DNA of 64,000 nucleotides from Parvibaculaceae bacterium Mf 1.05b.01 (GCA_000509225.1 BAOK01000001.1:1302001-1366000); one strand, 5' to 3'. Shown: positions 47,072 to 56,323, numbered from the stretch's first letter. Notes: generated by a model not told the origin, from the sequence alone. Numbers and translations: made by a program.

Positions 47072-49087
47072 CTAATTATCCACCTGAAATGACGCAGACG
47101 TGCCTTCAAAGCGTTTGTGATCACCTGATTGCACTGTCGCCAGCCCGAAATGTCTGATCCGATAGACGCCGGGCAGCAGATCCTTAGGTGTCTCCCAAGT
47201 CACTTGGGCGATAAGCTCGCTGTCTTCCTCACCTTTCCGCCACCGTATTTTCGTTTCCCAATCCCCGTCTGTCGCCACTTTCTCCCATCCGTCCTCTGTC
47301 TGTCGTTCGATTTCGGCAAAGGCAGAAAGAGCGTCATGATCTGCGGTGGGATTGCCAGACCGAAACTGCGCCAGCGCCACATCGCCCGGCGCAAAGGTCG
47401 TTCGGCCCAGGGGAAGAGCTTCACCAAAGGCACCGCCTTCTGCTAATCCGTCAACGCCGCCATCATGAAGAGCTGTCTCAGGCGCTTTGCCCCGCCAATC
47501 GTCATAGATGACGGTATTTTCGATTGGCTCGCCAATTTCCATTGCCCGCGCGAGCGTCGCCGCTGTCTGGCGGTAGGCCGCAAGCGTCCATTGTCCATGA
47601 AGGGTGTGTCCGCCTTCATATTGCTGAACCAGATATTCCTCCGGTGTCGTCACATAACCCGCGTAGCCGTTCACATAACCAGCGATCACAATATGGGAGG
47701 CCCACTCTCTCACCTCAGCGCGAACGGTCTCCTTCAGGCGGCGTGCCGCCATGGTGGTGACTTCAGCTGGCACTGTTAGAATAACCAACTGCCCGATCCG
47801 GGCCAGGCCAATTGAGCGTATCTGGGACTGGAGAGGTGGTGTTCCGGTCCCGGTTTCAAAAAGGATCGGTTTGGGAGTATGACACTCAATGACGTCATCT
47901 GTCGGCGCCGGCGCGCCGGTCAGAAACCCGATCAGGAAATCGAGATAGAAGCGCGACTCGGTCATGCCTTCTCGAAACAGGAAATGGCCGCCGCCATCCT
48001 CCGTCGACCCACCAGCAAATGAATAGCCATAGGCAGAGGGACAGGTAGTCTTTGCACCTGCTCCCGTAAACTCATCGGTCACGTCGAGATCAGAAAGATC
48101 CACATAGAGTTGCCGATAGTCTATCGGTCCGGACAAGGGTTCTTCAGCGGTCTCAAAAAGATCACGAGCCACAGCTAGCTGCCGCGAGCCGATGATGGCA
48201 GTGCTTTCAAAATCGTCCCTACCGGGCCCTGTATTGTTCAGGTTGAGATTAGGTGTGATGTCTCCAGGTGTTGACTGCGCAAACGCAGCAACGAAATCGT
48301 CTGCAGAGGCATATTGCACGCCCATCGCTTTTTCGAACGCCAGGGACGCGTATCCTTTGTGGTCGCCTGAAATGAGTTTGTTGTCATATGTCATCGACGT
48401 TGGGTGCACAGCGAACCAATTCACCATGCCGACGGGCCCATCAGCTCCAACGAAGCTTAGGAGCGTCATCTCTTTGTCCATAGGCCCAGCGTATCTTGCA
48501 CGTTCTTCAGCCGGGTTTTGCTCGTAGGCTGCCATAGAACGATTGGCACCCGCGCCCTCAACGTCTCCCTTATTGATGAGTATGTCGCCTGGCTGCAGAT
48601 CATCGTGAGCCGCCGCAATTGCATCGACGATGCCCTCAACGATCCGTTCAAAACGCTCTGGATAAAACGCCCCGGCGAGACCAAGCTCAACTCGTGTGTG
48701 CCAATGTCCGCCGACACCCGCATGGGTGTGGGTGGCACTCAAGATCACGTTGTCGAGGGTGTAGAGGCCCTGATAGCGCGCCTTAAGGCGATCGAGCACT
48801 TCAAGTGAAATGTTGTGCTCAATGCTGCCGATGTCGGCGCTCACAAAGACAAGGCGTTTGCCGTCGTCAGGTTCTGCGATGATGAATGCCCGAGCGCGCT
48901 GACGAATATGAAGCCCTTCGGTCAGTTGATCCTCGCGGCCAAAGCCCCACATCTGAATGCCAAAGGCCGGACCGGTAATGTCGGTCATTCCCCGGCCGAT
49001 GAGATATTCAGCTGCCTCTGCCCGGCCACCCGACGTTCCAACGACCACCACCAGCGTCAATAGACATTTGATTATCAGATGGTTCAT
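47072..49087 (-). CDS. Neutral/alkaline ceramidase
   Basis: A 671-residue exported protein with a cleavable signal peptide (cut near residue 26, AEA-A). GRGMTDITGPA, SATHTHAGVGGHWHTR (zinc His residues) and GANRSMAAYEQNP (nucleophile Ser in NRS) are neutral ceramidase landmarks. SGDHKGYASLAFEKAM-like and QSTPGDITPNLN segments follow. The family splits ceramide to sphingosine and fatty acid. It stands alone, with no lipase or sphingolipid gene adjacent in the window. It could act on host or self lipids. Confidence 0.92.
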   Translation of the reverse strand: MNHLIIKCLLTLVVVVGTSGGRAEAAEYLIGRGMTDITGPAFGIQMWGFGREDQLTEGLHIRQRARAFIIAEPDDGKRLVFVSADIGSIEHNISLEVLDRLKARYQGLYTLDNVILSATHTHAGVGGHWHTRVELGLAGAFYPERFERIVEGIVDAIAAAHDDLQPGDILINKGDVEGAGANRSMAAYEQNPAEERARYAGPMDKEMTLLSFVGADGPVGMVNWFAVHPTSMTYDNKLISGDHKGYASLAFEKAMGVQYASADDFVAAFAQSTPGDITPNLNLNNTGPGRDDFESTAIIGSRQLAVARDLFETAEEPLSGPIDYRQLYVDLSDLDVTDEFTGAGAKTTCPSAYGYSFAGGSTEDGGGHFLFREGMTESRFYLDFLIGFLTGAPAPTDDVIECHTPKPILFETGTGTPPLQSQIRSIGLARIGQLVILTVPAEVTTMAARRLKETVRAEVREWASHIVIAGYVNGYAGYVTTPEEYLVQQYEGGHTLHGQWTLAAYRQTAATLARAMEIGEPIENTVIYDDWRGKAPETALHDGGVDGLAEGGAFGEALPLGRTTFAPGDVALAQFRSGNPTADHDALSAFAEIERQTEDGWEKVATDGDWETKIRWRKGEEDSELIAQVTWETPKDLLPGVYRIRHFGLATVQSGDHKRFEGTSASFQVDN

Positions 49088-49161
49088 CTTGCAGCGTGCC
49101 CCTTAGATGCTAATCACAATTGGCAGCATCTTTAAACATGGGCACATAAAAAGCTAGTTTT

Positions 49162-49182
49162 GACTATCTATCCTTGATAGTC
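49162..49182. other. Inverted repeat after the GNAT gene
   Basis: GACTATC and GATAGTC form a perfect 7-base stem around 7 bases, 1 base past the stop of the acetyltransferase gene. It lacks a proper T-run on the minus strand, so it is a weak terminator or a transcript-stabilising hairpin. Confidence 0.4.
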
Positions 49183-49183
49183 G

Positions 49184-49684
49184 TCACAACAGCTTCTCAA
49201 GCCACATGACATCCCAATATGTGTCGAACTTTCGGCCGACTTCAGAATAGGTTCCCACCTTGCTAAAGCCGAAACGCTTATGCAGCGCAAGCGATGCATC
49301 GTTTGGCAGAGTGACGCCTGCCAGCACCCTGTGAACGTCCTCACCTTTGAGGGCGTCGAAGAGTCGGGCATAGAGCGCAGACCCAAGCCCCTGACCACCT
49401 GCTTGTGGGTCAAGGTAGACACTCACCTCAACCGAGGTTCCATACGCCGCTTTTGGGCGATAGGCGCCGGAGCAGGCCCATCCCAAAACAGCTTCGTCCC
49501 TCGCGGCAACAAAGCACTGATGACGACCGCTGGTGCCTAACTTCTGGAGCCAATAGGCGCTGTCGTCATCCGTCTTTTCTTCGACGTCGAAAGTGATGGG
49601 GGTCTCACGGATGTAGTGATTGTAGATATTGTTAATCTGGGGAATGTCGGTTTCCACTGCCCAGCGGATAATGACGTCGCTCAT
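49184..49684 (-). CDS. GNAT N-acetyltransferase, phosphinothricin acetyltransferase-like
   Basis: A 166-residue acetyltransferase. IRWAVETDIPQINNIYNHYIRETPITFD at the start and SVEVSVYLDPQAGGQGLGSALYARLFDAL with the acetyl-CoA loop (about residues 85-110) fit the Pat/YwnH subgroup, which acetylates amino groups of amino-acid analogues. NDASLALHKRFGFSKVG is the usual third motif. The start codon overlaps the stop of the NAD(P)HX-repair gene by 4 bases, so the two form an operon. Confidence 0.92.
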   Translation of the reverse strand: MSDVIIRWAVETDIPQINNIYNHYIRETPITFDVEEKTDDDSAYWLQKLGTSGRHQCFVAARDEAVLGWACSGAYRPKAAYGTSVEVSVYLDPQAGGQGLGSALYARLFDALKGEDVHRVLAGVTLPNDASLALHKRFGFSKVGTYSEVGRKFDTYWDVMWLEKLL

Positions 49685-51150
49685 GCAGATAACTCCTGCA
49701 ACAAGGTCGGCAATTGTTCCGGCAAGTCTTCCGCGATCAAGCCGCGTCCCACTCTACGGCCTGCTTCTCCGTGCAGCCAAACGGCTGCTGCCGCAGCTGA
49801 GAATGCAGGCATGCCCTGAGCGAGCAGGCCAGTGATCATGCCCGCCAACACATCCCCTGAACCTGCAGTACCGAGCTCCGGTCCCGCATTCGAATTGATT
49901 ACAGCGCTCCCGTCGGGCGATGCGATAACGGTATCAGGCCCCTTTAGTACGATTACCGCGTGGGCGATCTTTGCCGCGGCGGAAGCCCTTTCAAGCTTCG
50001 AGCCGTCCAGATCAGGAAAAAGCCGTTTGAACTCGCCTTCATGGGGTGTGAGCACAACCGGTCCGGCAAAATAGTTCTCTATCGCGACAAGGAGATCGCG
50101 AGGGATTGCTTCAAACGATGTCAATGCATCTGCATCAAGAACCGTCGCCGCGCCTGACGTCAGTGCTGCCTGAACATTTTCGCGTGTCTCCGCACCGACA
50201 CCATTTCCAGGACCAATCAGGATGGCGTTTTTACGCTTGTCATCCAGTAAGGCGGTGAGACCCTCTGCGCCCTCGAACCTCTGCAGCATGATTGCGGTCA
50301 GATGCATCGCATTTACCTGCAGTGCACTTGGCGGCGAGGCAACAGTGACCAGCCCCGCCCCTATGCGCAGAGCGGCCCGTGCACCAAGACGCGCTGCGCC
50401 TGTTGCAGTCGCACCGCCAGAGACGGAGACAGCGTGGCCTCTTGAGTATTTGTGGCCACCTTCATGTAAATCAGGAAATTCCGCCTGCCAAACAGAGGGA
50501 TCGTTTTCCATCAACGTGATGTCGAGTTCGCCGAGAGAGCCCTCGTCAATGCCAATATCGGCGACAATGATCTCACCACAATGGCTGCGGCCGGGCAGCA
50601 GAAGATGCGCTGGCTTTTTTCTGAAGAACGTCACGGTCAAAGCCGCACGAAAGGCAGCGCCTCGCACGCACCCGGTATCACCATCGATTCCGCTCGGAAC
50701 ATCGACCGCCATGACCGGCGTGCCTCGCGCCGTCGCAGCGTCTGCGAGTGCTTTTGGTGTTCCGTCCAAGTCCTTTGAAAGACCGGCGCCAAACAAGGCG
50801 TCGACGATCAGTTCGGCATTGTCGATCGCATCGGGTGTGAGGGTATAAACGGGTCCGTTCCACCTATGCGCAACATGTCCTGCGTCCCCCTGGAGCGCCT
50901 CTCGATCTCCCATTAGAAAAATAGACACGCCCCACCCGGCCTGCCGCAGCAGCCGTGCGATAACAAACCCGTCTCCTCCATTGTTGCCTGGGCCACAAAG
51001 AACCGCGACCTGGCATCGCTCAAACCGTTCCTCAATGGCGTCCGCGCAGGCCTTGCCTGCCGCTTCCATCAGCGTCACACCGCTCGTGCCGCGTGCAATG
51101 GCCCATCTGTCGGCGGCGTACATTTGATCAACTGTCAATATCTCACTCAT
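49681..51150 (-). CDS. nnr: Bifunctional NAD(P)HX epimerase/dehydratase
   Basis: A 489-residue fusion. The N-terminal YjeF_N epimerase domain (about 1-210; GPGNNGGDGFVIARLL) is joined to a ribokinase-fold NAD(P)HX dehydratase (about 220-489; LTPHEGEFKRLFPD, GTAGSGDVLAGMITGLL). Together they repair hydrated NADH and NADPH. The start at 51150 (MSEILTVDQ) matches the family; upstream in-frame codons overlap the GlxA-like gene. It is followed by the GNAT gene with an ATGA overlap. Confidence 0.95.
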   Translation of the reverse strand: MSEILTVDQMYAADRWAIARGTSGVTLMEAAGKACADAIEERFERCQVAVLCGPGNNGGDGFVIARLLRQAGWGVSIFLMGDREALQGDAGHVAHRWNGPVYTLTPDAIDNAELIVDALFGAGLSKDLDGTPKALADAATARGTPVMAVDVPSGIDGDTGCVRGAAFRAALTVTFFRKKPAHLLLPGRSHCGEIIVADIGIDEGSLGELDITLMENDPSVWQAEFPDLHEGGHKYSRGHAVSVSGGATATGAARLGARAALRIGAGLVTVASPPSALQVNAMHLTAIMLQRFEGAEGLTALLDDKRKNAILIGPGNGVGAETRENVQAALTSGAATVLDADALTSFEAIPRDLLVAIENYFAGPVVLTPHEGEFKRLFPDLDGSKLERASAAAKIAHAVIVLKGPDTVIASPDGSAVINSNAGPELGTAGSGDVLAGMITGLLAQGMPAFSAAAAAVWLHGEAGRRVGRGLIAEDLPEQLPTLLQELSA

Positions 51151-51199
51151 GGCGTGAGTATAGGCGGGTTGCGATGGCGGAAAAAAGGCATCGTTGACC

Positions 51200-52237
51200 C
51201 TAACGGGTCGGCCCGTACCTCTCTGCATATTGCTTAGGTGTCATGCCGCTGCCTTTTGTGAATTGCTTTCTGAATGCGCTTTCGTCAGCAAAGCCAGTAG
51301 CCAGCATCAGTTCCGGCACCGGCGCTGCTGTTGTTTCGATCAGCCGTTTGGCGACCCCCATTCTGATCTGATTGATGAGTGCCTTGGGAGTCATGCGCGC
51401 AGTATCTGCGAGACGTCGTTGTAACGTTCGGGACGTTAGACCCAGCTCTGAGGCTACGTCGCCAACAGTAGGCAAGTCCGGTAACCACTGCAGGACAATC
51501 CGCTCGATGCGCTTTTCAAGGGGTGGCTTTGCTTTCATCAACTCCATCGTCCGAAATGCGGACTGGGAAGGTGGCGACCTCTCGATCATGGCGAATTTGG
51601 CAACCAGTGAGGCCAAGGAACGAGACTTCAACTTCTCGATCAGGTGAAGACCTAGATCGAGGTGGGAATAAGGCCCTGCCGCACAAATGATGTCATTGTC
51701 GTCGGTAAGAGTTTCCTCTTCACTCAGGTGAATATCCGAGTAGCTTTTTTTCAGTTGGCTCTGCGCCCACCATGTCGCCGTTGCCTTACGTCCGTTCAGG
51801 AGACCAGCTTCTGCGAGCAGAAAAACAGCGCTACATTGTGCGGCGATCACCCCGCCAGCCGACGCCCAATGCCGCAACACATCTGTTTCTGCGACTCTCA
51901 TTTTTGCGGACGTACTGAGATCAAGGCCATTGGTCATACAGCCGGGCACGATGAGCACATCGCCTTTTTTTGCCGCGGGGAGCTTTCGCGCCGTTGGTAG
52001 CGCTATTCCCTCTTCGGTTAGGACAGGTTCTGCGGAAAGGCCGACAATTATGGGATTAAGTTGCGGCCCCTTTCTTCCCAATTCCAGCGATATGCGGTTT
52101 GCAAGATGGAATATTTCGGACAGGCCCAAAACGACTGACCCAACGCAACCGGGCAAAGCCAAAATGTAAAGCTGTTGCACGAAATTGGCCCTCCCCTGAT
52201 TTGTCGGATTTACCCATATATTTGTCTTTTTCGCCAA
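51200..52237 (-). CDS. GlxA-type regulator (DJ-1/PfpI domain plus AraC helix-turn-helix)
   Basis: A 345-residue regulator. Residues 20-205 are DJ-1/PfpI-like with AAQCSAVFLLAEAGLLNGRKATATWW around the nucleophile-elbow Cys; residues 235-345 are an AraC-family DNA-binding pair (VASELGLTSRTLQRRL, MLATGFADESAFRKQFTK). The group senses small molecules by an unknown route. It is divergent from a four-helix membrane protein gene 60 bases away, a likely target. The first 20 codons are weakly conserved and the start may be later. Confidence 0.9.
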   Translation of the reverse strand: MAKKTNIWVNPTNQGRANFVQQLYILALPGCVGSVVLGLSEIFHLANRISLELGRKGPQLNPIIVGLSAEPVLTEEGIALPTARKLPAAKKGDVLIVPGCMTNGLDLSTSAKMRVAETDVLRHWASAGGVIAAQCSAVFLLAEAGLLNGRKATATWWAQSQLKKSYSDIHLSEEETLTDDNDIICAAGPYSHLDLGLHLIEKLKSRSLASLVAKFAMIERSPPSQSAFRTMELMKAKPPLEKRIERIVLQWLPDLPTVGDVASELGLTSRTLQRRLADTARMTPKALINQIRMGVAKRLIETTAAPVPELMLATGFADESAFRKQFTKGSGMTPKQYAERYGPTR

Positions 52238-52297
52238 TGGTCAACCAGGAATATCTGCGCAAAGTTCGGGACCAGTTCACAATCCAAAGGTTCAGAT

Positions 52298-52738
52298 ATG
52301 CAAAATGCTTCCCTTACCCCGACACTCAAACTGCTGCGCGGCGTCCTGGTCTTCAAAATTGGTGTGACTGTTCTTCTTTGGGCCGGCCCACTTCTTTTGT
52401 TCCCGATATCTCTGTTTGAAACGCTTATGGGCGAAGCACCCTCTCCCATAAGTTACGCCCGCCTGCTGGGCATCGCGTATCTGGCCCTTATCGTGAATTA
52501 TGCAGGCGGTTTCATCCAGGCGAGACGGGGGTTGATCCCTTGGGTCACGATCTGGACGGGGCTCGTCAGCAATGGTGGTGGACTGCTGATGCTGACATAC
52601 CTGAGCCTGGCAGATGCACAGCAGACATCGCCGCTCTCGCTTGTTTCTATGACAGCTCTCGCAATGATCGTGGCTGGCCTGACTGTTTGCACCATCAGGC
52701 TTAGTGTTGCAGCCACCGCTGTCCCAGTCTCGGCCTAA
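52298..52738 (+). CDS. Four-helix membrane protein of unknown function
   Basis: A 146-residue protein with four hydrophobic segments (about residues 13-33, 45-62, 71-91, 112-135). No family recognised. I chose the ATG at 52298 because AAAGG lies about 7 bases before it; an in-frame Met at 52175 would add a Cys-rich stretch overlapping the GlxA-like gene. It ends sharing 4 bases with the convergent histidine phosphatase gene. Confidence 0.7.
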   Translation: MQNASLTPTLKLLRGVLVFKIGVTVLLWAGPLLLFPISLFETLMGEAPSPISYARLLGIAYLALIVNYAGGFIQARRGLIPWVTIWTGLVSNGGGLLMLTYLSLADAQQTSPLSLVSMTALAMIVAGLTVCTIRLSVAATAVPVSA

Positions 52739-53307
52739 TTGACCTTGGTCTCAGCTTCATTGCCCTGTTCGAGAACAGACAGCTTGTCGCCCTGCGTTTC
52801 AAAAACAGTGACAGAGCAATTGTCGGGCCGGAAGCAAATGACCCGTGGGTCGTCCAGTGCGTGACCGACCGCTGCATTGATGGCAATGAAGTGAGAGAAA
52901 ATCACTGTGTCGGATTTCAATTCGAGCAGCGCATCGACCACGGACTGCCTCCAGCCGATCAGGTCTAAGTCATGGCCGATGGGCGCTTCTGTTTCCGCCC
53001 AGGTGCCGGTCATGATTTGCCTCAGCCAGACGCCGCGTTCTTCGAGACTGAGATCTGGCGACGGGATTTCGGCAACCCTGGGTTCAATGACCGCTGTCTG
53101 ACTCCAGGCCGCTACAAGCGGCAGGCTCGTTTCCTGACAGCGCTTCAGGGGACTGGATAGTACCGGCAGAGCAGATGCTTCGCGGGACATAATCGTTTTC
53201 GCCGCAGCCTCTGACTGCGCGCGCCCAAGGTCAGAAAGGCCGGGATCTTTGTCTTCGCTCCAGCCTGCTGCAGCTTCGCCATGTCGGATCATATAAATTC
53301 GTGCCAT
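52735..53307 (-). CDS. Histidine phosphatase family protein
   Basis: A 190-residue phosphoglycerate-mutase-like protein. RHGEA at residues 8-12 carries the phospho-accepting His, with a second Arg in SSPLKRCQET and the late His in IFSHFIAINAAVGH. It is SixA/CobC-like in size; the substrate cannot be told. Intracellular. Single gene with the membrane protein gene convergent. Confidence 0.9.
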   Translation of the reverse strand: MARIYMIRHGEAAAGWSEDKDPGLSDLGRAQSEAAAKTIMSREASALPVLSSPLKRCQETSLPLVAAWSQTAVIEPRVAEIPSPDLSLEERGVWLRQIMTGTWAETEAPIGHDLDLIGWRQSVVDALLELKSDTVIFSHFIAINAAVGHALDDPRVICFRPDNCSVTVFETQGDKLSVLEQGNEAETKVN

Positions 53308-53404
53308 TCCAAACTCCCGAGCCGCGGCGGGAAATCTGTCGATCCTATCGACAGACCTCTCAGCGGCGAATATCGTTCCAATGTGTCAATGCGGAGGGAA
53401 TAGC

Positions 53405-53764
53405 ATGTCCGAGCAAAGCGGTCCAAATAACGGCTCCAATAATTCAGATATCGTCAAGCTTATCTATCTTCTGAATTTTGGTGGATTTGTTACTGGAGGC
53501 CTTACAACGATTATCGGTTTGGTCATGGCCTATCTCCGGCGCTCTGACGCTGATGATCTAATGGAGACGCATTTCACCTACCAGATCCGCACCTTTTGGA
53601 TCGGCTTGCTCTATTTCACCATCAGCGCAATTTTGTTTGTGTTTGTCATTGGCATGCTCACCATGGTTGCCACCGCCATCTGGGTTATCATACGAAACGT
53701 CAAAGGTTTTTTCTGGATGAACGACAACGAGCCAGTGCCTGACCCTGAAACCTGGCTCTGGTGA
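53405..53764 (+). CDS. DUF4870-like membrane protein
   Basis: A 119-residue protein with three hydrophobic stretches (about residues 19-42, 60-85, 88-100). METHFTYQIRTFWIGLLYF followed by a second helix is the DUF4870 pattern. The ATG at 53405 has GGAGG 7 bases upstream; a Met 8 codons earlier has none. It ends in a strong hairpin terminator. Confidence 0.75.
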   Translation: MSEQSGPNNGSNNSDIVKLIYLLNFGGFVTGGLTTIIGLVMAYLRRSDADDLMETHFTYQIRTFWIGLLYFTISAILFVFVIGMLTMVATAIWVIIRNVKGFFWMNDNEPVPDPETWLW

Positions 53765-53767
53765 CAA

Positions 53768-53794
53768 AAAAGGCGGCCCCGAGAGCCGCCTTTT
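53768..53794. terminator. Intrinsic terminator between DUF4870-like gene and thiolase gene
   Basis: AAAAGGCGGC and GCCGCCTTTT form a perfect 10-base stem around 7 bases. T-runs on both strands let it serve the two convergent genes. Confidence 0.88.
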
Positions 53795-53818
53795 GACGTT
53801 GAGTTTTCACTCTGGAGC

Positions 53819-55354
53819 TTATGTGAGCGTGAAAATGTTGAGCCCGGTATCTGTGTTTTCAACAGTCCCAGGACGGCCAAGGCTTTCCTGATTGAGCAAG
53901 CTTTGAATGTCGGCCTCAGCGGTCACGTGTGACACGAAACGCGCACCGTCTGCGTCCAACCGTCCCATCACAATGCCAAATTCTGGGCCATTACGACCGT
54001 GCATGACAGTGAAGGTTTCGATCTTCGCCGCACCGTTTGGCTTCTCCTCAACCCGTGGGTGTTCCATCGCGTCAAGTTCAGCCTGATAGTTTGCGGGGTT
54101 CTCCCGTTTCCAGGGCCCCTCGGTCGGTGTCGTGGAATAGAGGCCGATACCGTGCTTGGTCACGTAATAACCGTTCGACGTGCACATGCCCTTCTTGCCG
54201 GGGTTGGCGCGGAGTTTCTCGACCATCGTGGCAATTGAATGCATGACGTAATTGTTCCCGGCACCACCGAAATAGGGCAGGCCGCCGGTAACCGTCAGGG
54301 AACGCGGGTCCCCAACTTTGATACCGAGCTCCTTCATGCCGATTTGCACCGCACTCGGGAAGCAGGAATAGAGGTCCATGATATCGATTTCATCAATTGA
54401 CCACCCGGCCTGCGCAAAAGCCTTCTGTCCCATCGTCCGGATAGCCGGGCTTGAGTGGAAGTTCTGGCGCTCAGTCAAAAACCAGAGATCGTTCGCATCT
54501 CCAGAGCCGTGGAGATAGACCCACTTGTCTTCTGGCACACCGAGTTCACGGGCTTTCTCAACAGACATCATGACGACGGCTGCCGCCTGATCGACCGCCA
54601 TAATCGCGTTCATATATTTGGTGTAGGGATAGCCAACATAACGATTTGCATCGCTTGGCGTTGCTATCTCTTCCGGCGACCGCTCAATGGGGAACCAGGC
54701 TTGCGGATGCGCAGCTGCCACTTTGGTGAAGGGAGACATCAGTTCACCAATGAACATCTGGTGGTCTTTGACAGATCGTCCTGCTTCACCTCGGAGTGCA
54801 TTCTCAAAGAGCGGGTAGCAATTTACCGGGTGCTGAAGCTTGTGAAGGTTTTCAACCTTTGTCGCCCCCTCTTTTTCGTATCCGATGTCGATCCGATTTC
54901 CGCCGGGATCATCGTTCCAGCTCTCAGGCGTCTTACCTGCCATCAGGAGCTTTTGCATGGAGCCGAAGCATTCCACACCGGCGAGGAGAACGATGTCTTG
55001 GTCGCCTTCTGCAATTTTTTCCGCGGTGTAGTTCACCAGCAATTGGGGTGTGTTGCCGCCAGTAGGGCCATAACAGGTATTTGCCGGTATTGCGCCAAGC
55101 TTATTGGCAAGCGTCTGGGGCAAATTGGCATATTGGCTGATCGGCAGTTCACGACTTCCTGGGCTGTCAATTACGAAGCGGGTGCATGTGATGGTATCGA
55201 GCTTGCTGGTCAACTCGGCAATCGTCGTGTCTGCTAGCGCGAGCTTTGCGGCATCCGCCATTAGTGATGCAGGGTCTTTGACTTTATCCAGGTCTTTTTC
55301 TTTTTGAACTACCTGCCCACATCCAACCAGGATAGGCGTGCGCGGATCTACCAT
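53819..55354 (-). CDS. Thiolase-superfamily acetyl-CoA acetyltransferase-like protein
   Basis: A 511-residue thiolase-fold protein. MVDPRTPILVGCGQVVQ at the N-terminus, TCYGPTGGNTPQLLVN near residue 95, NGYYVTKHGIGLYS near residue 390 and a C-terminal beta-rich domain (about 415-511) fit the group annotated as acetyl-CoA acetyltransferases with an OB-like extension. The classical nucleophile motif (CxSG) is not seen; the only nearby Cys is in TCYGPTGG, so thiolytic activity is uncertain. The start at 55354 has GGGAG 7 bases upstream. A dyad at 55399-55412 lies ahead of it. Confidence 0.85.
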   Translation of the reverse strand: MVDPRTPILVGCGQVVQKEKDLDKVKDPASLMADAAKLALADTTIAELTSKLDTITCTRFVIDSPGSRELPISQYANLPQTLANKLGAIPANTCYGPTGGNTPQLLVNYTAEKIAEGDQDIVLLAGVECFGSMQKLLMAGKTPESWNDDPGGNRIDIGYEKEGATKVENLHKLQHPVNCYPLFENALRGEAGRSVKDHQMFIGELMSPFTKVAAAHPQAWFPIERSPEEIATPSDANRYVGYPYTKYMNAIMAVDQAAAVVMMSVEKARELGVPEDKWVYLHGSGDANDLWFLTERQNFHSSPAIRTMGQKAFAQAGWSIDEIDIMDLYSCFPSAVQIGMKELGIKVGDPRSLTVTGGLPYFGGAGNNYVMHSIATMVEKLRANPGKKGMCTSNGYYVTKHGIGLYSTTPTEGPWKRENPANYQAELDAMEHPRVEEKPNGAAKIETFTVMHGRNGPEFGIVMGRLDADGARFVSHVTAEADIQSLLNQESLGRPGTVENTDTGLNIFTLT

Positions 55355-55660
55355 CAGATAACTCCCGTTTGTTTCGCTCTTATGACCAGAATGGATCTGT
55401 TCCAAATGGAACTGTGACGAACCGTTCGATCATTCTAATTCTACGCATTTCCGGACGGTGAACCGCCAAATCGTCTCTGGCACCTCACCTGGAAATGCGC
55501 AATTGGCCGTGAAGATAACGATAGGCCTTGCGCTGTCCAGTGCGCCGATATGACGTCGCGTTATGCGCCAATCACGCGCAGTCACAGAAATGTCAGGCGG
55601 GTTCAATTGGATTTTCAACGAACGCACGTATCTACTGGATAATCTCAAAAAGGCTGCGCC
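55355..55660. other. Divergent intergenic region of thiolase and tandem thioredoxin-fold genes
   Basis: About 300 bases. It holds the dyad described separately. A minus-strand frame at 55430-55723 crosses into the neighbouring gene and looks non-coding. No clear -35/-10 pair was identified. Confidence 0.45.
55399..55412. promoter_or_regulatory. Perfect inverted repeat upstream of the thiolase gene
   Basis: GTTCCA and TGGAAC, 6-base arms with 2 bases between, 45 bases before the thiolase start. The size and symmetry suit a TetR- or MarR-type operator, as often found before fatty-acyl genes. Confidence 0.45.
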
Positions 55661-56323
55661 ATGACCGACCAAGAAACTTCCCCAACACCCATTAAAGTCA
55701 CCCTCTATCGATGGGCCGGACAATGGGGACCGTTCAAAATCAAAATCCCTTGCGGCGAGTGCGCCCTCACAGTCGATATCATCGAAGATACGATGGCCAA
55801 TGAACTAAACGGTGTTCCCATTGAACTGGATGTGCGCGAGTGGCTTTCCGAATGGTGGAAGCCGCTGCGCAAAGGAGCGTGGCATGCTCCGATCGTTCTG
55901 GTTGAGGGAGATGTTGTTTCAGAGGGCGAAGCGCTCAACCGCGGTGTGTTGGCTGAGAAAGTCATGAACATCGCCACCGAGCGTTTCGAGATAGAAGGCA
56001 ATCAGGTTTTCGGAAAAGAGAATTGCCCGCACTGCATACGCGCAAAAAAATATCTGGACGACGCAGGGATCGAGTACACCTACCATGATGTGGTGAAGAA
56101 CCCAGGCCGGATGTATGAAATGTTCCCGCGCGTGAAAGCTCACATCGGCGAGAAGACGCCTGTCACCGTTCCGCAAATCTGGTTGGACGGAGACTATATT
56201 GGCGGGGCGGATCAGCTCTCGAAAATACTTGGTGTGAAAATTCCACCACAGAAGGACCGAGCGCGCTCGTCGCTCTCCCCTTCACGCTGGTTTGGGCGAC
56301 GTCCAAAAGCCACGGCGGCTTAA
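55661..56323 (+). CDS. Tandem thioredoxin-fold protein with C-terminal glutaredoxin domain
   Basis: A 220-residue protein. Residues 10-100 have a thioredoxin-like pattern with a CGEC at about 31-34 (KIPCGECALTVDIIED). Residues 115-195 are a glutaredoxin domain with CPHC (GKENCPHCIRAKKYL), a TVPQIWLDG cis-Pro loop and GGADQL, the glutathione-binding turn. The last 25 residues are Arg/Ser-rich. Cytosolic; likely a disulfide reductase. It shares its last 4 bases with the convergent DUF4345 gene. Confidence 0.85.
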   Translation: MTDQETSPTPIKVTLYRWAGQWGPFKIKIPCGECALTVDIIEDTMANELNGVPIELDVREWLSEWWKPLRKGAWHAPIVLVEGDVVSEGEALNRGVLAEKVMNIATERFEIEGNQVFGKENCPHCIRAKKYLDDAGIEYTYHDVVKNPGRMYEMFPRVKAHIGEKTPVTVPQIWLDGDYIGGADQLSKILGVKIPPQKDRARSSLSPSRWFGRRPKATAA

